Below the pieces are notes generated by a model. It worked only from the letters and a program-made list of their open reading frames with translations, was not told where the DNA came from and did no database searches. Of a DNA stretch of 64,000 bases, positions 19,059 to 28,005 are shown one piece after another; positions within the stretch are counted from its first letter, which is position 1; every line of letters begins with the position of its first letter. Location: contig NZ_CP007456.1 of the NCBI RefSeq assembly GCF_000800455.1, positions 1 to 64,000 on the forward strand, read 5' to 3'. A program made the position numbers and the translations under genes. Source of the stretch: Bifidobacterium catenulatum PV20-2. Lineage in GTDB: Bacteria > Actinomycetota > Actinomycetes > Actinomycetales > Bifidobacteriaceae.

Positions 19059-20390
19059 TCATTTTGCAGTCTTTACGGATTTCGTGGTATCGCCATCAAC
19101 CGTATGCTTGCGGATTTCCAACGTTTCGATACGACGGCCGTCCACTTTAGTGACGGTCATATCGTAGCCGTCGTCGGAAGACAGCACATCGCCGACTTCG
19201 CCCATCTTGCCAGTGTGCGCCAAGAAATAGCCGGCAACCGTCTCGTATGGGCCATCCTCAAGCTCGATACCGGTCAAATCAGCGAAATCCTCAATCGTCA
19301 TACCACCTTCGATAGTGGCGACGCCATTGACGAACGCGGTACGCTCCGTGCGTTCGCCGCCCTTCTCTTCCGGCAGATCATATTCGTCGCGAATATCGCC
19401 GACCAGCTCCTCCGTCATATCCTCCAACGTGACGATGCCGTCGGTACCGCCATATTCGTCGATGACCACCGCCAGATGAATGCCACGCTTACGCAGCAAT
19501 TCAAGGCTTGGCAGCAGCTTCGACGTGCCCGGCAGCGAAATGCCTTCGCGTGTTACGTCGGCGACCGTCTTCGCCTCGGGATCGCGAATGTCGAGCAGGT
19601 CGCGCACATGCACGAAGCCGAGCACGTCATCGAAATCCTTGCCGGTCACCGGATAACGGGAATACGGCATTTCGCGAACGTATGCGGCCGCATCCCCGAT
19701 CGGCATGGCACCATCCAGAAACACCACGTCGGCACGTGGGCGCATCACTTCGGCCACAATCGTTTCGGACGCGTCGAACACGTCGTCGAGGATCGTGCGT
19801 TCGTCCTTGCTTAAGTTCGTATTGGTGTTGACGAGCACGCGCAACTCCTCGTCGGACACTTCGCTGTCGGTCTCGTTCGGGTCGAAACCAAGCAAGCGCA
19901 CAATAATGTTCGTATTCTTGCCGATCAGCCAAATAATCGGCTTGCACACCTTCGCAAACACGTGAATCGCAGGCACCACGGCACGCGCGATCTGCTCGTT
20001 TCGTTGCATGGCGATACGCTTCGGCACCAACTCCGAAATCACGATCGAACAGTACGAAATAATCAACGTCAGCACGATGGTGGTCAGGGGAGCGGCCACG
20101 CTCGTTGGCACGCCCCAACTTTCAACAATCGGCACAATGTATGGCGAAATCGACGATTCGCCGAACGATGCGGAAAGAAAACCGCTCAACGTCACGCCGA
20201 TCTGCACGGTCGACAGAAACGTGTTCGGATCGCGTGCGATTTGTGCGACGCGTTTGCCGCGGGCATCCTCCTGTTCCATTTGGTCGATCTGCGATCCGCG
20301 CAGACTGACCAACGCCAGTTCGGTGCCGGCGAACACGGAACCGAGCAGCAGGAAGATGAAGATCAGGAGGATATTCAAACCGAGTGACAT
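19059..20390 (-). CDS. HlyC/CorC-type (CNNM-like) membrane protein with CBS domains
   Basis: The 443-residue protein has an N-terminal DUF21 membrane domain (about residues 1-170, four helices), a CBS pair (about 205-330) and a C-terminal CorC_HlyC domain (about 345-430). The family is linked to magnesium or other divalent-cation efflux. Calling it hemolysin is a historical label. The motifs GTELALVSLRGSQIDQ and VVIDEYGGTDGIVTLED are typical. It is followed on the same strand, upstream, by the carbonic anhydrase gene with a 76-base gap, so co-transcription is possible. Confidence 0.92.
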   Translation of the reverse strand: MSLGLNILLIFIFLLLGSVFAGTELALVSLRGSQIDQMEQEDARGKRVAQIARDPNTFLSTVQIGVTLSGFLSASFGESSISPYIVPIVESWGVPTSVAAPLTTIVLTLIISYCSIVISELVPKRIAMQRNEQIARAVVPAIHVFAKVCKPIIWLIGKNTNIIVRLLGFDPNETDSEVSDEELRVLVNTNTNLSKDERTILDDVFDASETIVAEVMRPRADVVFLDGAMPIGDAAAYVREMPYSRYPVTGKDFDDVLGFVHVRDLLDIRDPEAKTVADVTREGISLPGTSKLLPSLELLRKRGIHLAVVIDEYGGTDGIVTLEDMTEELVGDIRDEYDLPEEKGGERTERTAFVNGVATIEGGMTIEDFADLTGIELEDGPYETVAGYFLAHTGKMGEVGDVLSSDDGYDMTVTKVDGRRIETLEIRKHTVDGDTTKSVKTAK

Positions 20391-20466
20391 GGTTCCAATC
20401 TAAAGCAACGGCATGTCAAAACAGCGCGACGCAACGGACTTGGAAGCCGTCTTTTCCGGAAAAATG

Positions 20467-21162
20467 TCAGAAGCTCAATACTTCGACTTTTCCGGTGTCG
20501 AGCTGGTAGCGTGCTCCGGTGATCATCAGCCGGTCCTCCGCCAGCGCGCGCTGAATCACCTCGGACTGTTCCACCAGTTGCTCGATGGTGCGTGCGATGT
20601 GCACGCGCTCGAAATCCTCCGTCGATTCCAGCTCCGACTCGTGCGCCTGCCAAATCGAAAAACCGACGGTGCGCAGCATCAGCGATTTCGCGTTCAGAAT
20701 ACGTTCGTCAAGGTCGGCAACGCTGTCAGCGGCCATCAGCGAATCCTCCGCGTCGGCGGTCAACTCGTGCAACAACGCCTCGTATTCCTTGCATGCCTGC
20801 TTGATCGCGCCGCAATTCTGATGGCCGAGCACCACCAAAAGGCGCACATCGAGCACATCCACCGCGTATTCCAAAGAGGCGATCACAGCATCGTCTATGA
20901 TCTGCCCTGCCGTGCGCACGGTGAACAGATCGCCGATGCCTGCGTCGAAAATAATATCGGGGCTGACACGCGCATCAGAGCAGCTCAATACCGCCGCATC
21001 CGGCTCATGCGTGTCGATAACCGCCTTGCGTGCTTCCACACTGCGGTTCGGATGTTCCAGCTTGCCTTCCGTGAATCTACGGTTGCCCGCCAACATGCGG
21101 CTCCACACGCCGTTCGCAGTGCCCTCCACATCGTTCTGGTTCACAAATGTTTCGTCCGTCAT
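20467..21162 (-). CDS. Beta-class carbonic anhydrase
   Basis: Carbonic anhydrase interconverts CO2 and bicarbonate. Here it may feed PEP carboxylase, whose gene is close by. The 231-residue protein has the beta-class zinc ligands in CSDARVSPD and GHQNCGAI. I prefer the ATG at 21162 (MTDETFVNQ) because GAGG lies 8 bases upstream. A GTG at 21171 would add three residues. The C-terminus VEVLSF follows the substrate-pocket region. Confidence 0.93.
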   Translation of the reverse strand: MTDETFVNQNDVEGTANGVWSRMLAGNRRFTEGKLEHPNRSVEARKAVIDTHEPDAAVLSCSDARVSPDIIFDAGIGDLFTVRTAGQIIDDAVIASLEYAVDVLDVRLLVVLGHQNCGAIKQACKEYEALLHELTADAEDSLMAADSVADLDERILNAKSLMLRTVGFSIWQAHESELESTEDFERVHIARTIEQLVEQSEVIQRALAEDRLMITGARYQLDTGKVEVLSF

Positions 21163-21315
21163 TGATTCCACCTCTTTGTCATTTCATCACAGGCTATGGT
21201 TCATCATAAACGGTGTTTCTGAAGTTGTTTCGATTGAATCGCCATCTAAGGCAGGTGTAGCCTTCCTCGCCATGGTCTAATAGCGCCGTCCAGTGGTGGG
21301 GAGGGATTGTTCCGT

Positions 21316-22599
21316 TTAGGCTCCGAGCAAGGATAGCGGCACCACACGGATGCCCTCGGCAGTGGTGTAGGAATATGCGCCGTTACCTACCAGTACCATG
21401 AGGAACGAGGGGTCTCTTTGACGCGCATAAGGGTTCGCTGTGACCTTTTTCTTTACCTGTAGTAAGGACTCTACCGCTTCTGGTACTTTGTTTTCGCCAA
21501 GCTTGATTTCAATGGCAGCCCACCGTCCATCAGGCAATTCAAGGATGATGTCCGCTTCCAGACCTTTTTCGTCTCGATAGAACGATAGCGATGGCTTGTC
21601 CGGGCCGTTCCATGCCGAAGCGTATATGCGCAGATCTCGAATTGCCAGATTCTCGAACAGGTCGCCGAGAATCTGGCCTTCGGAGAGCAAACGTGTCGGA
21701 GTCAGACCCAGTGCTGCCGCGGCCAGCGAGGGGTCGGTGAAATACCGCTTCGGTTTGACCCGCATCCGGTTCTTCGCTTTGATGGGCGCATCCCAGCAGG
21801 GCAGCTCCTCAATAAGATATTCACGCTGCAGCATTTGGATGTAACTGGAGACGGTCGACCGCGCGGGTTCCTCATCTTGCGCCTGGTCGTCCGTGTAGAG
21901 GTCGCGGATCAAGGTCTTCATCGTTGCTGCTGTAGCATTATTGCGGGCGAGCGACATGATGGTACGGCGCGTCATGGCAGGGTTTTTGCCCATTCTGAGC
22001 GCGTTGTCTTCTATGACGGCGTCCAGGTATTGCCGTGGAATGTATAACGCTGCCTGCAGGGAACGATCCTTCGATGCGGGCCAGCCGCCACGGCAAACCC
22101 ATTCCGCAATGTCAGTCAGCGAAGAGGATGCGGCGGCCTGTGGGCAGTTGCTGGCAAAAAGACCTTGAAGGGAAACAACCCCGGAAGATTTTCCAAGTTC
22201 AACAAGACTCATGGGCCACATACGCAGGTGCGCGATACGACCGGCACCGCTATGCTCGTAAGCTTCGGTTGGTGGTGCGCTGGAACCGGTGAGAATGTAT
22301 TGTCCTGGTCGGTTGGAATGGCTGTCGATGTCATGCCGGACGGCGTCACGTACTTTGGGTGCGGTTTGCCATTCGTCAATAAGGTGTGGCTGTCCACCGA
22401 TAAGCGCGATAGTCGGATCCGCTTCGGCCAGAGGGAGTACATTCTGGTCATCCAAGCTGGTCATGCTGTTGGCATGCGCCTGGCCGGACCACGTTTTTCC
22501 ACACCATTTCGGTCCGTCGATTTGCACGGCACCGAATATTTGCAGTAACGTCTCAATTTGCTCATCAATGAGTCTTGGAATGTAGCCATGCGGTTGCAA
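21316..22599 (-). CDS. AAA ATPase with DUF4143 domain
   Basis: This 427-residue protein belongs to the AAA_14/DUF4143 ATPases. Its motifs are DGPKWCGKTWSG (Walker A, about residues 33-44), PHLIDEWQTAP and ILTGSSAPP, with a C-terminal DUF4143 part carrying GLEADIILELPDGRWAAIEIKLGENK (nuclease-like D...E-x-K). Such proteins are common as lone accessory genes and their task is unknown. It is a companion in type to the DUF234 ATPase at 11-12.4 kb. Both have strong repeat operators upstream. Confidence 0.85.
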   Translation of the reverse strand: MQPHGYIPRLIDEQIETLLQIFGAVQIDGPKWCGKTWSGQAHANSMTSLDDQNVLPLAEADPTIALIGGQPHLIDEWQTAPKVRDAVRHDIDSHSNRPGQYILTGSSAPPTEAYEHSGAGRIAHLRMWPMSLVELGKSSGVVSLQGLFASNCPQAAASSSLTDIAEWVCRGGWPASKDRSLQAALYIPRQYLDAVIEDNALRMGKNPAMTRRTIMSLARNNATAATMKTLIRDLYTDDQAQDEEPARSTVSSYIQMLQREYLIEELPCWDAPIKAKNRMRVKPKRYFTDPSLAAAALGLTPTRLLSEGQILGDLFENLAIRDLRIYASAWNGPDKPSLSFYRDEKGLEADIILELPDGRWAAIEIKLGENKVPEAVESLLQVKKKVTANPYARQRDPSFLMVLVGNGAYSYTTAEGIRVVPLSLLGA

Positions 22600-22637
22600 G
22601 TCGTTCCTTCCGCTATTTACTGCCGATATCCGGTCAC

Positions 22638-22700
22638 CATCTTACATTTTACGCTGATTTCATCTTACATTTTACGCTACTTTGGTTTTGCGTTTTACGC
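22638..22700. repeat. Three direct repeats, 23-bp period, upstream of the DUF4143 ATPase
   Basis: CATCTTACATTTTACGCT occurs at 22638-22655 and 22661-22678. A degenerate third unit continues the period, with its TTTTACGC core at 22693-22700. The 23-base step places units about two helical turns apart. The block is 39-101 bases upstream of the minus-strand start and looks like a regulator-binding array. Confidence 0.7.
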
Positions 22701-22767
22701 AACGTTGCGATATGAGATCCCGTTTCGCGCGCACGGAGGCGCCGACTAATCTAGGGCCGAATAACGC

Positions 22768-22813
22768 GAGCGGGAAGGCCCGCGCCGTTTATCGGCACGG
22801 AACCTCCCCGCTC
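22768..22813 (-). terminator. Possible terminator stem after ppc
   Basis: GAGCGGG and CCCGCTC enclose a region that itself can fold (CGCC...GGC). There is no clear T run, so it may be a stem at the ppc end and not a true terminator. Confidence 0.4.
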
Positions 22814-22839
22814 ACATCATCCAGGCGGTCAGCCGAAAA

Positions 22840-25596
22840 TCAGCCCGTGTTCTGCAGGCCTGCGGCGACACCGGAGACGGTGCACAGGATCAGGTAGGTG
22901 TAGTTCGCCTTCTGTCCGTGCGTGAGCTCTTCCTTGTCCACGCGCTTGCGTAGCGAGCCGAGGGCGAGCACCTGGGTGGCGGACAGCGCATCCACGTACG
23001 GCGAGCGGATGCGGATGGCCTGGCCGAGCACGTGGCGGTGCTGCAGAGGCCACTTGTCGCCTACGATTTCGAGCACCCACTTGCGGGTGAGCTCCATCTC
23101 GTCGAGGACCTTCTTGTTGAGGTCCTCACGGTCTCCGAGAGCAAGGTACATCTTGGCGATGCGCTCGTCAGTCTTGGCCAACGACATTTCGATGTTGTCG
23201 ATGAACGTGGAGAACAGAGGCCATTCCTCATATGCTTGACGCAAGGTGTCCAAATCGCCGAACTGCTCGCACGCGGTGCCCAGGCCGTACCATGCGGCCA
23301 GATTGATGCGTGCCTGCGCCCAGGAGAAGATCCACGGAATGGTACGCAGATCGTCGAGGGACTTGGCTCCAAGGCCACGTTTGGCCGGACGGGAGCCAAT
23401 CGGCAACAGACCGATTTCGGTCAGCGGCGTGACGGTGGAGAACCACGGTGCGAAGCCGTCGGTGTTCAGCAGGTCGAGGAAGCGGTTATGCGCGGCCTCG
23501 TCGAGCTTGCTGGCCATGTCGGCGTACTTGGCGGTCATGTCCGTATTGCGCTTCTCCACGCTCGGAGCGGACTGCAGCAGCGTTGCAGCCGCAACGGACT
23601 CGACGTGGCGGATGGCCAGTGCCGGGTTGCCGTAGCGTGCGAAGATGACCTCGCCCTGCTCGGTGAGCTTGAAGCGGCACTTCACGGAGCCGACCGGCTG
23701 TGCGAGTACGGCACGGTTAGCCGGGCCGCCGCCGCGGCCGACGGCACCGCCACGGCCATGGAACAGGGTCAGATCGATGTCATGCGATTCCGCCCACTTG
23801 GCGATGCGTTCCTGTGCGGAATGCAGGGCCAGGGTTGCGGAGGTCGGGCCGGCGTCCTTCGAGGAGTCGGAGTAGCCGAGCATGACTTCCATCTTGCCGC
23901 CGGTGGCTTTCAGACGAGCCTGGACCTCCGGAATCTTGATCATTTCCTCGAGTGCGTCTACCGAGTTCTGCAAATCCTCAAGCTGTTCGAACAGCGGGAT
24001 CACGTCGATGGTTGGAACATCCTCGGGATGGGAGAACGCCAGGCGGTTCAGCTCGTACACGTCCTTGATGTTTTGGGCGCTCTTGGTGAAGGAGATGATG
24101 TAACGGCGTGCGGCCTTGATGCCGTTGCGCTTCTGGATCGCGCCAAGCGCGCGGAAGGTGTCGAGCACCTCGTGGGTCATCGGCTGCAGTTCGCCACGCT
24201 CACCGTGCAGACCATGTTCGCGGATATCCTCCAGCGCTCGGGAATGCACGACGGAGTGCTGGCGGAACTCCATCTCGACCATATGGAAGCCAAAGGTCTC
24301 TGCCTGCCAGATGAGGTCCTGCAACGGGCCGTAGGCGGAACGTTTGGCGTTGGCTTCGGCGAGGGAACGCTGCACGACCTTCAGGTCGGCGATGTAATCC
24401 TCGCAGGAGTGGTACATGAGATCAATATCGCGGTCGATGGTGGCCTTCAGACGATCTGCCATGACCAGCATGACGGCACGGTGCAGCTCCTTGGTGGAGA
24501 TCAGCGCGGCCTTGTCGGTCAGACGCTCGCTCATTTCCTTCTGATGGTTCCACAGGCTCTTGAGCTCGGCGCTCGGCGGAGTGGTCTCAGCTTCCATCGT
24601 CAGGTTCTTGCCAACGCGGCGGGTCTCGATTTGCAACGCGCCCAGCACGTGGTCGCTGAACTTGCGGGCCACCTGACGGCTTACCTTGGCGGTGACATTC
24701 GGGTTGCCGTCACGGTCGGAGCCGATCCAGCTTCCCGGGTGGAAGAACGCCGGGCATACCGGCGGCACGAGGCCAGCCTTATCTCCGAGGACCCAATCGT
24801 CGAAACGACGGTACACCTGTGGAATGGTATAGAACAACGTATTGTCGAAAATATCGAGAATGGTTCCAGATTCCTCAACCGGAGTCGGTTTCTTCAGTGC
24901 GATCGGAGAGGTGCGGAACAGCGCGTCGATCTCGTTGAAGAGTCGACGGGAGTTTTCCTTCTTGTCTGAACCGCCAAGCAGCTTGTGCGTTGCGAGCAGC
25001 TGGGAGATGCGGCGGATTTTGCCTTCCACGGCCTTGCGGCGGGCTTCAGTCGGATGCGCGGTGAACACCGGATGGAACTCGAGATGGTCGAGCAGTTCCT
25101 GGGCTTTGGCCGGACCCATTTCATTAATGAGCTGGTGGTAGGCGCAGGTCATTTCGTTCACTGGGTCGACGGCTTGGGTTTCATCGACGGCGGCCTCACG
25201 GCTGTGTAGCACGGAGACGCGGTAGTTCTCCTCGCATAGGTTGGCCAGATGGAAGTAGGTGGTGAAGGCGCGGGCCAGCAGCTGTGCCTCACGCACATCC
25301 GTTTTATCGATGATGTCGACGACCTTCTGCAGGTCATCCTGATCCGAATTCGTATCCGTCAGAATGCCGGAGAAGCGTTCGGCGCTAGCGTTCAGTGCGT
25401 GTTCGCGCACTTCATCGAACTTGGCCAGCAGCTTTTCGTCGAATTCGCCGAGAACCTCGCGAAGAATCTGCAGACACAGATCCATTTCTTCTTTGAGAGA
25501 TGCGGGAAGATCGCGCTCTTCGGGACCTTTGGTTCCCGTGCCGGACGAGACGATAGCTGCGTCCGCAGGCGTGATCTGTTGATTATTATCTGCCAT
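22840..25596 (-). CDS. ppc: Phosphoenolpyruvate carboxylase
   Basis: PEP carboxylase adds bicarbonate to PEP to give oxaloacetate, an anaplerotic step that matters in bifidobacteria, which lack a complete citric acid cycle. The 918-residue product has the motifs VFTAHPTEARRK, LGYSDSSKDAG and FHGRGGAVGRGGGP, and ends in the conserved QNTG. The start is ATG 25594-25596 (complement), preceded by AAGGAGAT. The reading frame runs on upstream for 39 codons without family similarity. The carbonic anhydrase nearby may supply bicarbonate. Confidence 0.98.
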   Translation of the reverse strand: MADNNQQITPADAAIVSSGTGTKGPEERDLPASLKEEMDLCLQILREVLGEFDEKLLAKFDEVREHALNASAERFSGILTDTNSDQDDLQKVVDIIDKTDVREAQLLARAFTTYFHLANLCEENYRVSVLHSREAAVDETQAVDPVNEMTCAYHQLINEMGPAKAQELLDHLEFHPVFTAHPTEARRKAVEGKIRRISQLLATHKLLGGSDKKENSRRLFNEIDALFRTSPIALKKPTPVEESGTILDIFDNTLFYTIPQVYRRFDDWVLGDKAGLVPPVCPAFFHPGSWIGSDRDGNPNVTAKVSRQVARKFSDHVLGALQIETRRVGKNLTMEAETTPPSAELKSLWNHQKEMSERLTDKAALISTKELHRAVMLVMADRLKATIDRDIDLMYHSCEDYIADLKVVQRSLAEANAKRSAYGPLQDLIWQAETFGFHMVEMEFRQHSVVHSRALEDIREHGLHGERGELQPMTHEVLDTFRALGAIQKRNGIKAARRYIISFTKSAQNIKDVYELNRLAFSHPEDVPTIDVIPLFEQLEDLQNSVDALEEMIKIPEVQARLKATGGKMEVMLGYSDSSKDAGPTSATLALHSAQERIAKWAESHDIDLTLFHGRGGAVGRGGGPANRAVLAQPVGSVKCRFKLTEQGEVIFARYGNPALAIRHVESVAAATLLQSAPSVEKRNTDMTAKYADMASKLDEAAHNRFLDLLNTDGFAPWFSTVTPLTEIGLLPIGSRPAKRGLGAKSLDDLRTIPWIFSWAQARINLAAWYGLGTACEQFGDLDTLRQAYEEWPLFSTFIDNIEMSLAKTDERIAKMYLALGDREDLNKKVLDEMELTRKWVLEIVGDKWPLQHRHVLGQAIRIRSPYVDALSATQVLALGSLRKRVDKEELTHGQKANYTYLILCTVSGVAAGLQNTG

Positions 25597-25855
25597 CAGA
25601 TCTCCTTCTCCGAACCATCGGGTTGCTCGGTCTGTCGGTCCTTCGCGGCACCTCCGCGATTGTTTTGGCCATCTGTTGCGAGCCCACAGCCCTAAGTTCG
25701 GTCGGTAATACACGGCTATTGTATGCTCGGCAAATCGACAGTTTGGTTACGAAAACACCGGAAATGTCCGCATCGTGGTCTAGTGGTGTCCACAAAGTGA
25801 AATCGATGGAAATTTCGAAAAATCTCCGACCAGCCCACACGTTAGACCTGAACTT

Positions 25856-27697
25856 GTGAGCGCACAATACGAACATGAACATGAGACGAATTTCGAAAGC
25901 GCGGAAAAAAGCGCTTCGGCCGTCAGCAAATTCCATACACACTCCATTCCGCTCGATATGGAAGATATCGAACGGGATTGGGACAAGCCGGTCGCTGAAG
26001 CGGGAATCGCAGCAAAAGCCAGCGTGATCGTACGTGTCGGCATGCTCGATCTCGGCGCAGGCACCGGAAGTTTCCGTGTCCGCGAAATGATGCACCGCAT
26101 CGCATATCCGCTCGGTGTGCACGTACGCGCCGACGTGAACCTCACCGACATCGAAGCTTCCTGCACCGACGGCAAAGACCGCATCACCGAAGTCATCGAC
26201 CTGCCAACCACTGGCGTCAATACGGAACGCATTTGGCTGCTCGAACACTTCGCTGACTGGTTCAACGTGAACCTCGGCAAAGGGTCGATGTACCACAGCC
26301 AATCCGACGTGTCCGAAGGGCTTATGCAGCATCTTGACAAGCGTGATGCGTCGCAGGTGTCGGCCGACCTGTCGAAGCGTCTTCGCGAACGTCAGAAAGC
26401 CGAACAGAATCAGGAGGGATCTGACGATCCCGTGCTCGACGCGCTTGAAATGGTGACGGAACGCGCCGAAGCGACCGATACCACCGCGCAGCCGTTGCAC
26501 TTGCGTGACATCGAAGCGGCAAGCGAGCAGCATAATCGCGGTGAACGTGAAACCGAACGTGAAACCAAGCGTGAAACTGCTAGTGCGGCCAACGTTACGT
26601 CAAGCGAATCGACCACGAAAAAAGCGCGCAAGAATCGCAATCACAAGCCACCAAAAGGCCAATACGCAGAACATTTCGACCATGTCGGCAAAGAAAAGAA
26701 CCAAACGCAAGGCATCACCGTTCGTCAAGCGCACGAACGACTCAACATGATCGAACGGCGCAAGCCCCTGTATTCGCCGGCATTCGCGGGATTCGCCTCG
26801 GCCTGCGCCTGCGCATCCTTCGTGTTCCTGCTTGGCGGCGGCCCCTTCGACATGATCGGCGCGTTCATCGGCGCGGGACTTGGCCACTGGTTGCGCCGTC
26901 GCCTGTTCGCCCACCATCTCAACCAGTTCTTCGTGACGTTCGTATGTGTGGCCGTCGCGGCACTCGCCTGCACGGGCACCCTGCGATTGATTGGTATTTT
27001 CGAGCCCGTCGCATTGCAGCATGATACGGCTTACATCGGTGCCATGCTGTTTGTGATTCCTGGATTCCCGCTGATTACGGGCGGACTTGATATGGCGAAA
27101 ATTGATTTTCCGTCAGGCATTCAGCGCGTTGCGTACGTGTTGTGCATTATTTTGATGGCGACGCTCGCAGGGTGGATGGTCGCTTCGATCGTGCATTTGA
27201 ATCCAGAAGGATTCGAGCCGTTGGGACTCAATCCGGTCGTCAATTGCCTATTGCGTTTCGTGTTCGCATTCATCGGCGTCTGGGGCTTCTCCACTATGTT
27301 CAATTCCCCGCAGCGCATGTGCCTTGTGGCCGCCACCATTGGCGCCATTACTGACACCTTGCGTTTGGAAATCGTTGACATGGGCGTTCCCGCCGAAGCT
27401 GGCGCATTCATCGGTGCACTGCTCGCAGGCCTGCTTGCCTCCGCATGGCGTTCTGCGGTTCATCGCAGCTGGCTCGCCCCGCATCTCGGCTACCCGCGCA
27501 TCTGCCTGACCGTGCCGTCCATCGTGATCATGGTTCCCGGTTTGTACATGTACCAAGCCATGTTCCACCTCGGCCAATTCGACACCTTGAACGCCCTCGA
27601 CTGGGCTTTCCGCGCCTTCATGGTAATTATCTGCCTGCCGATCGGCCTAGCCATGGCCCGCGTTATCACCGATAAGTCTTGGAGATACGACATCTAA
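25856..27697 (+). CDS. Threonine/serine exporter (ThrE-type) family protein
   Basis: The 613-residue protein has the DUF1212/ThrE layout. A cytoplasmic domain near residues 55-165 (GMLDLGAGTGSFRVREMM, the conserved block) is followed by a C-terminal part with about ten membrane helices (from about residue 305). ThrE exports threonine and serine in related actinobacteria; the substrate here is inferred. An unusual charged insert of about 120 residues (about 180-300, rich in Glu, Arg, Lys) separates the halves. The start is taken as GTG 25856; no clear ribosome site is visible, so a later start is possible. A hairpin element and a terminator follow. Confidence 0.85.
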   Translation: MSAQYEHEHETNFESAEKSASAVSKFHTHSIPLDMEDIERDWDKPVAEAGIAAKASVIVRVGMLDLGAGTGSFRVREMMHRIAYPLGVHVRADVNLTDIEASCTDGKDRITEVIDLPTTGVNTERIWLLEHFADWFNVNLGKGSMYHSQSDVSEGLMQHLDKRDASQVSADLSKRLRERQKAEQNQEGSDDPVLDALEMVTERAEATDTTAQPLHLRDIEAASEQHNRGERETERETKRETASAANVTSSESTTKKARKNRNHKPPKGQYAEHFDHVGKEKNQTQGITVRQAHERLNMIERRKPLYSPAFAGFASACACASFVFLLGGGPFDMIGAFIGAGLGHWLRRRLFAHHLNQFFVTFVCVAVAALACTGTLRLIGIFEPVALQHDTAYIGAMLFVIPGFPLITGGLDMAKIDFPSGIQRVAYVLCIILMATLAGWMVASIVHLNPEGFEPLGLNPVVNCLLRFVFAFIGVWGFSTMFNSPQRMCLVAATIGAITDTLRLEIVDMGVPAEAGAFIGALLAGLLASAWRSAVHRSWLAPHLGYPRICLTVPSIVIMVPGLYMYQAMFHLGQFDTLNALDWAFRAFMVIICLPIGLAMARVITDKSWRYDI

Positions 27698-27796
27698 AAA
27701 TTTGGCAATGGAGCGTTATCTGCGTTGATCCTCAGTCGACGTACCTTCGTACGCCTTCCTTCGGTACGCTTTGATACCGCACATATTGCCAAATTT
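27698..27796. repeat. Hairpin element E1
   Basis: The outer arms AAATTTGGCAAT (27698-27709) and ATTGCCAAATTT (27785-27796) pair exactly. The inner core starts GGAGCGTTATC (27710) and has CGACGTAC at offset 27, a GTAC-CTTC-GTAC-type hairpin in the middle and GATACCGC at offset 63. The core aligns without gaps to E2 and E3 near 35 kb. It begins right after the ThrE stop codon. Confidence 0.8.
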
Positions 27797-27862
27797 CCCC
27801 TAGGGTCCAAGACGGTGCATAACAACTCGCAGGGTTTCGGCATTTGGGCGCGTAAATGAGAT

Positions 27863-27914
27863 AAATGCGATTGTCGCAATGTTCGACCGGTACATTGGGA
27901 CAATCGCATTTTTT
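27863..27914 (+). terminator. Rho-independent terminator after the ThrE-type gene
   Basis: AAATGCGATTGTC pairs with GACAATCGCATTT with a wide loop containing CAATG/CATTG, then a T run. Confidence 0.85.
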
Positions 27915-27916
27915 CA

Positions 27917-28005
27917 GAAGAGATTCGAAAGAAATTCGTTTCGTCAGAGATTTGAAGAAAGAGATTCGAAAGAAGTTCGGCTAGAAATCTAAGAAGAGAG
28001 AATTC
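27917..28005 (+). promoter_or_regulatory. putP leader with repeated GAGATTCGAAAGAA words
   Basis: The leader carries GAGATTCGAAAGAAATTCG and GAGATTCGAAAGAAGTTCG, with a related GAGATTTGAAG between them. They lie within 90 bases of the putP start and could bind a regulator or be simple degenerate repeats. Confidence 0.35.

Noticed and set aside
23032..24969. A 645-residue plus-strand open frame inside ppc
   Set aside because: Antisense shadow of ppc, with no family features.
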